Assembly (NCBI GenBank): GCA_016721015.1
Contig: JADKJL010000003.1
Location: 1 to 64,000, forward strand
From: Lysobacterales bacterium
Lineage (GTDB): Bacteria > Pseudomonadota > Gammaproteobacteria > Xanthomonadales > Rhodanobacteraceae
DNA length: 64,000 bases
Direction: 5' to 3'
A program made the translations under genes and the position numbers. The notes beneath the pieces are model-generated. The model was given only the letters and a program-made list of their open reading frames with translations, was not told the DNA's origin and ran no database searches. Shown piece by piece: positions 30,638-39,035 of this stretch (position 1 is its first letter; each line of letters begins with the position of its first letter).

Positions 30638-32734
30638 ATGAGCGCGGCGCCGCGTGGCGAAGGGTGGGGCGGCGGCACTCTCTGGCCTGCGCTGCTGGCG
30701 CTTGCACTCGGCTTGCTCGGCATCGCGCTGCCGCAATCGGATTTCTTCCGCGCGATTCCCGGCGATCTCGGTGACGCGCGTTTCAATGGCCTGATCCTGG
30801 AGCATGTGTTCCGCTGGCTGAGTGGAATCGACGCCAGCCTGTTGAGCCCCGGCTACTTCTTTCCGTTTCCCGGCGCGCTGACCTTCAGCGACAACCATTT
30901 CGGCACGGTCGGCGTCTACGCGTTGCTGCGCCTGGTCGGACTGAGTCCGGAACTCGCCTACATCGGCTGGTTCACGTTTGCCTACGTGGCCAACTATCTG
31001 TGCGCCTACATCGTGCTTCGGCGATTCGGCCTGAGCGCCGGCGGCGGAGCGGTCGGCGCGTTCGTGTTCGCGTTCGCGATGCCGGTGCTGGTGCAGGCTG
31101 GACACGCCCAGCTCGGCTATCGCTTCGCGGTGCCACTGGCGATACTGGCCTTGCAACGCCTGCTGCGCGACGGGCATCCGGCGCCGCTCGGCTGGCTTGG
31201 CATCTGGGTCACGCTGCAGTTCTATTGCTCGATCTATCTCGGCTACTTTCTGCTGCTGTTGCTCGGCGGTTATCTGCTGGCTGCCTATCTGGTTCCTTCG
31301 TCGCGGTTGGTAATGATGCGCCCGGATCGCGTTGTCGCCGGTCTCGTCCGTTGGCCCCAGCGCGGCGAGTTGTGGCGCTGCATCGGCGTGCTCGTCGTCT
31401 GTGCCGTCGCGCTGATCGCATTGTTTGCGCCATACGCGTATTACGCCGACCTGTACGGATTGGCGCGCAATCCGGCGGACATAGAAAGAATGCTGCCGCG
31501 CATTGGCAGCTACCTGCTGGCAGACAGCTCCTGGGTGTGGGGACGTTTCAGTCAGCATGTGAGCGGTATTCCGATGCGACAGGAGCATCAGATGTTCATC
31601 GGCGCGGCAGCCTGCCTGCTGGCGATCATCGGCGTCGCGCGCGGCGCATCGCATTGGGCCCGGGTCTCGGCGATCGCCATGGCGCTGCTGGTCATGCTGA
31701 CCCTGAACGTGCTCGGGCTTTCGCTCTACGCATTTGTCGAGCATCTGCCGATGGCGAATGCGATCCGGGCGGTGAGTCGGATCGGTTTGGTCATGGTGTT
31801 TCCGCTGGGTCTGCTGGCCGGCACTGGCTTTGACCGACTCACCCTCGGCGTGCGCAGTCGCGTCGGGTCAATCCTGGCCGCGATATTGGTGATTGTGCTG
31901 CTGGTCGAGTGCGCCACGTTGCGAACCGCGAGCGTGCCGCTGTCGGACTGGCGCGATCGCCTTGCAATGTCGCTCGCCGAGGTGCCGGGTACGCTGGCGC
32001 CGGATGCGATCGTGTACGTGCCGCGCCAGCCGAACGAGCCATTGTTCATGACCGAGCTCGATGGCATGAGTGTGGCTCAGCGACTCGGCCGCAACACGAT
32101 CAACGGCTATTCCGGCAACAGTCCGCCGGGCTTCGGCTTTGTCACCGATCCATGCGACGACCTGATCGACCGGCTGAGCGGCTACGCACGTTTCATGAAG
32201 CTGGACATGGCACAAGTCGATGCGCTGGCGCGTCGAGTGGTTGTGGTCGGTGCGACGCTGGACTGCGCAATGCCACGCTCGCTGCCGGAGCGCACGCATT
32301 TCGAGGGCGCATTGCCGAAGGCGGCGTTCGCACGCGTGCATGTCGCAATCGCCGGCCTGACGATCGCGAACGCGCAACAACTCACAGTCGAACTGGTTGT
32401 CGGCAATGGCCTCGACACGGTGTTGGCGTCAGTTTCCGACAGCAACCAGCCGATTCGTTTCTCGTGGCGTTTCCTCTCCGTGGACACCGGTGCGCCCGTG
32501 TCGGCGGACTGGGCCACGCGGAGCGAGTTGAGAAAGGATGTTCCGGCGCACGCCAGCGAACAGCTGCGATTGCTGATCGACGCGCCGAGTACTCCCGGTC
32601 GCTACCGGCTGGAAATGACGATGGTTCAGGAAGATGTGGCATGGTTTCATGAGCGGGGCATGCCGATTGCGCGCAGCGCGCAGGTGATCGAGGTGGGCAG
32701 TGACGGCCGCATCCAGCGCGATACGAGGAATTGA
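30638..32734 (+). CDS. Large multi-span membrane protein, probable lipid-linked glycosyltransferase
   Basis: 698 residues. About eleven hydrophobic spans occupy residues 12-420 and a soluble, probably periplasmic, domain the remainder. Short features after the first span (PGDLGDARFNGLILEH, with acidic residues in the first external loop) and the span pattern resemble GT-C enzymes that use polyprenyl-phosphate sugars, but no definitive motif is seen. Position 38 bp after the GT2 gene supports a shared sugar-transfer pathway with UXS and GT2. The ATG at 30638 is preferred over the GTG three codons earlier. Confidence 0.6.
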   Translation: MSAAPRGEGWGGGTLWPALLALALGLLGIALPQSDFFRAIPGDLGDARFNGLILEHVFRWLSGIDASLLSPGYFFPFPGALTFSDNHFGTVGVYALLRLVGLSPELAYIGWFTFAYVANYLCAYIVLRRFGLSAGGGAVGAFVFAFAMPVLVQAGHAQLGYRFAVPLAILALQRLLRDGHPAPLGWLGIWVTLQFYCSIYLGYFLLLLLGGYLLAAYLVPSSRLVMMRPDRVVAGLVRWPQRGELWRCIGVLVVCAVALIALFAPYAYYADLYGLARNPADIERMLPRIGSYLLADSSWVWGRFSQHVSGIPMRQEHQMFIGAAACLLAIIGVARGASHWARVSAIAMALLVMLTLNVLGLSLYAFVEHLPMANAIRAVSRIGLVMVFPLGLLAGTGFDRLTLGVRSRVGSILAAILVIVLLVECATLRTASVPLSDWRDRLAMSLAEVPGTLAPDAIVYVPRQPNEPLFMTELDGMSVAQRLGRNTINGYSGNSPPGFGFVTDPCDDLIDRLSGYARFMKLDMAQVDALARRVVVVGATLDCAMPRSLPERTHFEGALPKAAFARVHVAIAGLTIANAQQLTVELVVGNGLDTVLASVSDSNQPIRFSWRFLSVDTGAPVSADWATRSELRKDVPAHASEQLRLLIDAPSTPGRYRLEMTMVQEDVAWFHERGMPIARSAQVIEVGSDGRIQRDTRN

Positions 32735-32857
32735 GCGAGGCACAAAGCGCCCGCGCAAGCTAGGAGTCAGAAGTTCCGGATCAAGTCTTGATCTTTGAAT
32801 TTTGAAGCCCGGAGGCTATCTTCGGATTCTTGCAGCGTACCGACCGAGTCAATAGCG

Positions 32858-33649
32858 ATGATGTGGATCAGTGATTGGCTTGAGAATCGGCGCGTCCGGA
32901 AAATGGGCGTCAGCGTCCAGCAGTGGGAGGCAGCTATTGCCGACTGGCCGGTGGCGAAGCGATATCTGGGCGCCGAACGTGTCGCATTGCGCGAGGCCGC
33001 ATTGCGGTTTATCGCGCGCAAGACGATCACGGCGGGCGGCGACTTCGTGGTTACCGATGCCATGTGTCTGAAACTCGCGACGATGGCGTGCGTGCCTATC
33101 CTCAAGCTCGGGTTGGACTGGTACGACCATTTCCAGACCATCATCGTTTACAAGGACGACTACGTTTCGCATGAGCCTTATCGCAGTGAAGACGGTGTCG
33201 TTCACTCCGGTACGCGCGGACTGAGTGGCGAAGCCTGGCTTCGCGGGCCGGTGATTCTTTCGTGGCATTCGATTGGCCAGTCCGGGACGCATTCGCGCCA
33301 GGGGCATGCCAGCAACGTGGTCATTCACGAGTTGGCGCACAAGCTCGATATGTTGCGGGATGGCGCGAATGGCGCGCCTCCGATGCACCCGGACATGCGT
33401 GCGGGTGAGTGGCATGAAATTTTCTCCGCCGCGTTTGGACGATTGCAGAATGACGAGAATCATGGCCGGTCATTGCCGATTGATGGCTACGCGCTGACCA
33501 ATCCGGCCGAATTTTTCGCCGTTTGCAGCGAGTCGTTTTTCGAGGCGCCGGAGAACCTGCAGCAGAAGATGCCCGAGGTTTATCGGCTGCTGTGCCAGTT
33601 CTATCGCCAGCAACCCGCCGAGCAGCAAGGAGACGCTCGCCTGGCTTGA
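32858..33649 (+). CDS. mtfA: MtfA-type zinc metallopeptidase (Mlc titration factor A)
   Basis: 263 residues. The zinc motif VIHELAHKLDML puts His157, Glu158 and His161 in position; the third ligand should be Glu in NPAEFFAVCSESFFE. WYDHFQTIIVYKDDYV and GPVILSWHSI are conserved MtfA segments. In E. coli MtfA sequesters the glucose repressor Mlc and has aminopeptidase activity; whether an Mlc partner exists here is unknown. Two adjacent ATGs (32858, 32861) make the start uncertain by one codon. Confidence 0.92.
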   Translation: MMWISDWLENRRVRKMGVSVQQWEAAIADWPVAKRYLGAERVALREAALRFIARKTITAGGDFVVTDAMCLKLATMACVPILKLGLDWYDHFQTIIVYKDDYVSHEPYRSEDGVVHSGTRGLSGEAWLRGPVILSWHSIGQSGTHSRQGHASNVVIHELAHKLDMLRDGANGAPPMHPDMRAGEWHEIFSAAFGRLQNDENHGRSLPIDGYALTNPAEFFAVCSESFFEAPENLQQKMPEVYRLLCQFYRQQPAEQQGDARLA

Positions 33650-33811
33650 AAGACCAATATGAGTTGCCGACGTGATCAGGAAGCGCGCGAATTGGCGCCG
33701 ACGATACGTTGAGTCTGAACGGTTCCTGCAGGCTGGCGCGAAGGACCGGGCGAACCATCTCGCAGGCGGCAAGATCGGCGTATGGTTGGTGCAGTTTCGG
33801 AGCATTCCACA

Positions 33812-35743
33812 ATGCCAGTCGCCCTTGATCCTGGCACATCAGCCTGGCCGTCGCCGTCGGTGACCGAGCGCTATACGCGCACCCTGGTCAATCTGACGCG
33901 TGAAGTCTGGGGTCCGAGTTGCACATTTGAAACCGCGATTGGCGCGATCTGCGAAGGCGCTGCGTGGGCGCTTGATGTCGAGCGCGTCAGTGTCTGGAAC
34001 TACAACCCAGACGATGCAGTGCTGAAATGCCTGAATAGCTGGGACGCAATCAAGCAGACTCACACCGGCGCCGATGATCAGGAGACACTGGCGATCGATG
34101 CCGACGACTACATGGCGATGCTGCGCGAGGTTCGCTCGCTGAGCAGTGTGCGACCCGAAAGCGATTCTCCACGAGAAGTTCATCGAGGCGTTTTCCCCGA
34201 TTTCATCCAGCGTTTTCGAATGCACGCCGTACTGGATGCGCCGGCATGCCTGGGTGGAGAGCTATTCGGCGCGATCTGTCACGAGAGCACGCGTGCGAAC
34301 CGGGTCTGGACGAACGAGGAAGCAACGTTTGCGGCGAGCATGGGTGACTTCGTGGCGATGGCGTATGAGATCAGCCGCCGGCATGACGCGGAAGACGAGG
34401 TGCAGCACCTGCTCCTGCATGATGTCAAAACCGGCCTGGGCAATCGCGACTATCTGGTCGAACTGACACGGCAGAGGTTGCTGGTGCCTTGCCGCGAGGA
34501 ACAGACGGTTGCCATCGTTCTCGTGCTGATCGATTCGTCGAGCGTCTCTTCATCTGCGCACGCGCCAAGCGCCGAAGACGTGATGGTGCGCATCGCAGAA
34601 GAGCTGCGTCAGTTGTGTGGCAGCGAGGTCGATCTGGCGCGTGTGCATTCAAACAAGTTTGCCTTCCTGATGATGCAGGATATCGCGCGGACTACGGCCA
34701 TCAACCTCGCCGAGCGTTGCCTCGATCGCATGTTTGCACTGGATTGGGAGAGCGCTGATACGGCGCCGGGAATGGCCGTGGGAATTGCATTCGCGGACGA
34801 GAACACAATAGACGATCCCGCTGCCCTGCTGCGCCAGGCGGAGGAAGCCGCACAACGTGCCCAGACCGCCAACAATCAGGGCTACGAGGTGTTCGAGCCT
34901 GCCCATCACGACAAGCTGATCGAGCGCCTGCGTCTGGAACGTGTGCTTCGCAAGGCGCTGGCACAGGACGAATTCGAGGTGTACTACCAACCCGAGTACG
35001 ACACCGTGCGGCAGCAATGGGTCGCTGCGGAGGCTTTGCTGCGATGGAACAACGAAGGAATCGTGGTCGGCGCAGGCGAGTTCATTGAAGTGGCGGAATC
35101 ATCGGGATTGATGGTTCCGTTGGGAAAATTCGTCTTGCGCCAGGCCTGCCGGGACGCCGCGCAATGGCCGCCGACGATCAATGGAATTCTTCTGGCCTTG
35201 CGGGTCAATGTTTCTGCCCGGCAGTTTGCGAGTGAGTCGCTGGTGGATGACATTGCATCCGCGTTGGAGGACTCCGGCCTCTCGCCTGACCGTCTCTGCC
35301 TGGAGATCACGGAAACAACACTGATGGGCAGCATCGATGCCGCGTTGCACACCTTGAATGCGCTTCGAGCCACGGGCATTCACCTTGCCATCGATGATTT
35401 CGGGACAGGTTTCGCCTCGCTGGTGTACCTCAAGCGCTTGCCCATCGACATCCTCAAGATCGATCGGTCTTTCGTCTGCGGCTTGCCGAAGAATCGCGTC
35501 GATGCAGCCATTGTCTCGGCCATTGTCGGTTTGGCTGGCGATCTCAATCTTGATGTGATTGCGGAGGGCGTCGAATCCATCGAGCAGCAGCATGCACTGA
35601 CCACAATTGGTGTGCGCAGGATGCAGGGCTGGTTGTATGCCAAGGCGATGAACCAGGAGACGTTGCTCGAAGCCATCGGAGTGCCCATTGCCTCGCGCGG
35701 GACTGAATCGTTGATGGCAGTCCGGCAACAGGAAAACGCTTGA
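33812..35743 (+). CDS. GAF - degenerate GGDEF - EAL cyclic-di-GMP phosphodiesterase
   Basis: 643 residues from ATG 33812 (GGAG nine bases upstream); ATG 33782 is an alternative. A GAF sensor covers about 20-195 (FETAIGAICEGAAWALDVERVSVW). The GGDEF domain (205-370) has lost its signature: the loop reads RVHSNKFAFLMM. The EAL domain is intact: EALLRW, NVSARQF, ETTLMGS, DDFGTGFASLVYL, DRSFV and AEGVES supply the metal and substrate residues. It should hydrolyse c-di-GMP, with GAF and the dead GGDEF as regulatory inputs. No membrane span. Confidence 0.9.
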   Translation: MPVALDPGTSAWPSPSVTERYTRTLVNLTREVWGPSCTFETAIGAICEGAAWALDVERVSVWNYNPDDAVLKCLNSWDAIKQTHTGADDQETLAIDADDYMAMLREVRSLSSVRPESDSPREVHRGVFPDFIQRFRMHAVLDAPACLGGELFGAICHESTRANRVWTNEEATFAASMGDFVAMAYEISRRHDAEDEVQHLLLHDVKTGLGNRDYLVELTRQRLLVPCREEQTVAIVLVLIDSSSVSSSAHAPSAEDVMVRIAEELRQLCGSEVDLARVHSNKFAFLMMQDIARTTAINLAERCLDRMFALDWESADTAPGMAVGIAFADENTIDDPAALLRQAEEAAQRAQTANNQGYEVFEPAHHDKLIERLRLERVLRKALAQDEFEVYYQPEYDTVRQQWVAAEALLRWNNEGIVVGAGEFIEVAESSGLMVPLGKFVLRQACRDAAQWPPTINGILLALRVNVSARQFASESLVDDIASALEDSGLSPDRLCLEITETTLMGSIDAALHTLNALRATGIHLAIDDFGTGFASLVYLKRLPIDILKIDRSFVCGLPKNRVDAAIVSAIVGLAGDLNLDVIAEGVESIEQQHALTTIGVRRMQGWLYAKAMNQETLLEAIGVPIASRGTESLMAVRQQENA

Positions 35744-35823
35744 AGGCGTTGCCTGAGCTACTGCCAAATGCGGCAGGTTCTTCTACGCGCTCATACGACT
35801 GGAACGGCTTGACGCGCAGGTGC

Positions 35824-36075
35824 TCACTGTCCCGTCGCATGCGTACGAACCAATGTGCCGTCGGTCCAGGCCAGGTTCGACATAGCCTTCGGCACCGGCA
35901 CGTACAATCCGCCCAAGTCGCAATATTGTTCGAATAGAGCCGTTCGCCCTGAGCAGTGAGCCCGCACGGTTAGGGTGCGTAACCGAACAGTATTGCCCCA
36001 GATCTCGATGTCCGCGATCTCGTGTCCGATGTCGATCATGTGGACGCGGGTTCGCTGACTACCCTGGTCGTCCAT
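35824..36075 (-). CDS. Hypothetical protein, possibly a fragment
   Basis: 83 residues reading IDIGHEIADIEIWGNTVRLRTLTVRAHC and LFEQYCDLGGLYVPVPKAMSNLAW, which look like natural protein sequence, but no family is recognised and no signal or span is present. It lies between the EAL gene and the rarA fragment, in DNA that appears rearranged. The rest of the 400-bp gap (35744-36146) shows nothing else. Confidence 0.35.
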   Translation of the reverse strand: MDDQGSQRTRVHMIDIGHEIADIEIWGNTVRLRTLTVRAHCSGRTALFEQYCDLGGLYVPVPKAMSNLAWTDGTLVRTHATGQ

Positions 36076-36146
36076 GCCAGCATCGCGCTATTGGCCTGAG
36101 CTGAACATGTGGGTCTGCCGTTGGCGCTTTTCCGTATCATGGCCGC

Positions 36147-36298
36147 ATGTCGCGCAAGAAAGCCGCCCCCACAACTCCATTGTTTGCCGAAGCCGAAGGC
36201 CTCAAACCGTTGGCCGAACGTATGCGCCCGCGCACGCTCGACGAGATCGTCGGCCAAACGCGCCTGCTTGATTCGGGCAAGCCGCTCGGCGGCAAAGG
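36147..36298 (+). pseudogene. Truncated copy of the rarA 5' end
   Basis: MSRKKAAPTTPLFAEAEG, LKPLAERMRPRTLDEIVGQ, TRLLDSGKPL matches residues 1-47 of the intact RarA at 37686 with few changes, at roughly 80% nucleotide identity. After SGKPL the match ends abruptly and an IS1380-like transposase remnant begins on the other strand. It has no AAA core and cannot be functional. Confidence 0.85.
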
Positions 36299-36301
36299 GT
36301 C

Positions 36302-36510
36302 GCCCATCGGCAAGTGCAGCACTACCCGGCGTACCGATGTTTCGATCCTGACCCCGAGCTTGAGCAAGCGCTCGCGTAACGTGCTGATTTGGGCGCGGGC
36401 GCAACAGGTACCGCGCGCATGCAGTCGCAATTCCTGCATCAACACGTAGACGGCAGCGGTGAGCAGGCCGCGCAGCTGTTTGGCCAGGAATCGGCAGGGC
36501 GAAAACCGGA
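36302..36510 (-). pseudogene. IS1380-family transposase C-terminal remnant
   Basis: The minus-strand frame gives FLAKQLRGLLTAAVYVLMQE, LRLHARGTCCARAQISTLRE and RLLKLGVRIETSVRRVVLHL, the characteristic C-terminal end of IS1380-type DDE transposases. Only about 70 of some 450 residues remain. Its end abuts the truncated rarA copy and its broken start runs into the small membrane-protein homologue, so it sits at a rearrangement junction. Confidence 0.7.
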
Positions 36511-36890
36511 TCGGCACCTGGGGGGATGCGGATCCGTCGCCTCCGTCCCTGCACGATTTTCATGTTGCCGAGCTTGAGGCGACCCTGCTCGCCGACAGCA
36601 GAAAGGCGCCTGCCTCCGGCGAAGCCGGAATCCGCCACGACGACCCCGGCGAGCCGGTACGTGCACTATGGATCATCGCCCTGACTTGGCTGATCCCGCT
36701 GCTGCTGGTATCCGCCACCCTGGCCGTGTTCGGCACATCGTTTGATCGGGCCGTATATTCGCTGCTGCGTTTTTCGGCGCTTGCCTTGAGCGTGCCACTC
36801 GGCGCATCACTGCTCGCGCTTTTGCTGCGCATCTTCAAGCGCAGGCGCAATCGGAAAGGCCATGGTCTTCCCGGCCCCTATGGACTCTGA
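36459..36890 (+). pseudogene. 5'-truncated homologue of the copper-operon membrane protein
   Basis: From about 36525 it reads PSPPSLHDFHVAELEATLLAD, IRHDDPGEPVRALWIIALTW, LIPLLLVSA, SLLRFSALALSVPLGASL and FKRRRNRKGH, colinear with the 18935-19468 protein over its second two-thirds, with both membrane spans. The first 20 codons of the open frame (GTG 36459) come from the IS1380 remnant, so the original N-terminus is missing. No copA follows. It may be translated, but it is more likely a relic. Confidence 0.6.
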
Positions 36891-37058
36891 GTTTCCGGAA
36901 CGTCACAGCGCCTGGCCTTGTCGTCCAAGCTGCCTTTTGCATCCGGTCGAACCGTACGTATGGCCGGTATGAAAGCACAGTCCCATACGGCGTTTTGAAT
37001 TGTATTTGTTGCCTGATTATGTTCAGATGCTACGGCTATGACTCGACCGGGATCGCAA

Positions 37059-37601
37059 ATGAAACAGCCGAAACAGAAATTCTTGATTTTTTCCCTGGTG
37101 GTCCTGATCTGCAGCGGTTGGCATGTTAATGCGTTTGCTTATATCGATCCGCCGGTTCTCGTGCCGCCCGTTGCGGACGTGGGCCAGACAATTGGAGTCC
37201 AATTCACGGCCGGTATCTGCGACATATTCGCGTCGGATCCTCAAGATGCCTATCCACAAATCACAGTTTCGGGGAATCAAATTCACTTAGTGATGTTCAG
37301 TTTTCACTACGAGGATCCCATTGAATGCGTTTTTCCGCCTGAAACTGCCGTCCAGCCATTGGGAACATTCGATGCAGGTCGATATGTCGTAGTAATTGAC
37401 CGCGTATATCCAGAAGTAGGTGGGGGCGTGACGACAGAGCGATTGGCCGAACTTCAGCTCGTCGTCGGTGGAGGAGGAGCGCCACCTGCTCAACTTCCCG
37501 TAAGCGGGCCAGTTGCGCTGTTCGCACTGTTCGTTGGAGTGTTGCTCATTTCGATGCGTAGATTCCATTCCAGAACAATGGATGAATCGATAAAACGGTA
37601 G
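37059..37601 (+). CDS. Secreted protein with IPTL-CTERM-like C-terminal anchor
   Basis: 180 residues from ATG 37059 (an upstream ATG at 37038 adds seven residues). Signal peptide FLIFSLVVLICSGWHVNAFA. The mature domain (YIDPPVLVPPVADVGQTIGV, VQPLGTFDAGRYVVVIDRVY) looks like a beta-sandwich of unknown type. The C-terminus has QLPVSGPVALFALFVGVLLI and SMRRFHSR: a short motif, one membrane span and Arg cluster, the plan of IPTL-CTERM sorting tails. Codon use is less GC-rich than in neighbours, which suggests recent acquisition. Confidence 0.65.
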   Translation: MKQPKQKFLIFSLVVLICSGWHVNAFAYIDPPVLVPPVADVGQTIGVQFTAGICDIFASDPQDAYPQITVSGNQIHLVMFSFHYEDPIECVFPPETAVQPLGTFDAGRYVVVIDRVYPEVGGGVTTERLAELQLVVGGGGAPPAQLPVSGPVALFALFVGVLLISMRRFHSRTMDESIKR

Positions 37602-37685
37602 CCGGGGCTATAAATCCCGCTGTGTTGCTGGCGTTATTACGCTCATCCACTGATTGGCGTGAATTTGACACGGTCGCATGGCTGA

Positions 37686-39035
37686 ATGTCGCGCAAGAAA
37701 TCATCCATTACCCCGACCTTGTTCGCCGAACCCGAAGGCCTCAAGCCGCTCGCCGAACGCATGCGTCCGCGCACGCTCGACGAGATCGTCGGTCAATCGC
37801 GCCTGCTTGATTCGGGCAAGCCGCTGCGTCGTGCGATCGAGAGCGGCAAGCTGCATTCGATGATCCTGTGGGGGCCGCCCGGATGCGGCAAGACCACGCT
37901 GGCCTTGCTGCTCGCGCGCTATGCCGATGCGGATTTCAAGGCGATCTCGGCCGTGCTCTCGGGTTTGCCCGATGTGCGCGCCGCGCTGGCCGAAGCCGAA
38001 GTGAACTTCGGCCAGGGTCGACGCACCGTGTTGTTTGTCGACGAGGTGCATCGTTTCAACAAGACCCAGCAGGATGCATTCCTGCCGCATATCGAGCGCG
38101 GCATCATCATCATGGTTGGCGCGACCACCGAGAATCCCTCGTTCGAATTGAACTCGGCCTTGCTCTCGCGCTGCCGCGTGCACGTGCTCGAATCCCTGAG
38201 CATCGAGCAGATCGTCGCCGCCTTGCATCGCGCCCTGAGTGATACCGAGCGTGGGCTCGGTGACATGCAATTGCACATTGAAGAAGAATCGCTGCGCCTG
38301 ATTGCTCAAGCCGCCGATGGCGATGTGCGCCGTGCGCTGACCCTGCTTGAGATTGCCGCCGAGCTGGCCGATGACGGGCGCATCGATGATTCCACGCTGA
38401 CCCAGGTGCTGGCCGATCGCACACGCCGTTTCGACAAGGGCGGTGAACAGTTCTACGACCAGATCTCGGCACTGCACAAATCGGTGCGTTCGTCCGATCC
38501 CGATGCGGCGTTGTACTGGCTGACGCGCATGCTGGACGGCGGCGTCGATCCGGCTTATCTGGCGCGACGGCTGACGCGCATGGCGATCGAGGATGTCGGC
38601 CTGGCCGATCCGCGCGCCCTGACCCTCGCGCTGGAGGCCTGGAATACCTGGGATCGACTCGGTTCACCGGAAGGCGAACTCGCCTTTGCCGAACTCGTGA
38701 TCTATCTGGCCATTGCGGCCAAGAGCAACGCGGCCTACGCGGCGTTCAATGCGGCGCGTGCAGAAGTGCGTGCGAATGGCACGCTGGAGGTTCCAATGCA
38801 TCTGCGCAATGCGCCGACCAAATTGATGAAAGGCCTCGGCTATGGAAAGGGCTACCAATACGATCATGATGCCGAAGGCGGTGTCGCGCTGGATCAGCAA
38901 TGTTTGCCGGATGCGCTGGTTGATCGCGAGTTCTATGCGCCGGTCGATCGCGGACTGGAGTTGAAGATTGGCGAAAAGCTCGCTGCATTGCGCGTCGCTC
39001 GGCGCCAGGCGCGCAAGGCCGGGGGCGAATCGTGA
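37686..39035 (+). CDS. rarA: Replication-associated recombination protein A (AAA ATPase)
   Basis: 449 residues, full length. Walker A GPPGCGKT at 63-70, Walker B LFVDEVHR near 117-123 (Asp119, Glu120), sensor segment GATTENPSFELNSALLSRCRV, then the MgsA tetramerisation domain DKGGEQFYDQISALHKSVRSS and AIEDVGLADPRAL. RarA acts at blocked replication forks with SSB and RecA. The GTG of dacB overlaps its stop. A truncated copy of its 5' end is present 1.5 kb upstream. Confidence 0.96.
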   Translation: MSRKKSSITPTLFAEPEGLKPLAERMRPRTLDEIVGQSRLLDSGKPLRRAIESGKLHSMILWGPPGCGKTTLALLLARYADADFKAISAVLSGLPDVRAALAEAEVNFGQGRRTVLFVDEVHRFNKTQQDAFLPHIERGIIIMVGATTENPSFELNSALLSRCRVHVLESLSIEQIVAALHRALSDTERGLGDMQLHIEEESLRLIAQAADGDVRRALTLLEIAAELADDGRIDDSTLTQVLADRTRRFDKGGEQFYDQISALHKSVRSSDPDAALYWLTRMLDGGVDPAYLARRLTRMAIEDVGLADPRALTLALEAWNTWDRLGSPEGELAFAELVIYLAIAAKSNAAYAAFNAARAEVRANGTLEVPMHLRNAPTKLMKGLGYGKGYQYDHDAEGGVALDQQCLPDALVDREFYAPVDRGLELKIGEKLAALRVARRQARKAGGES

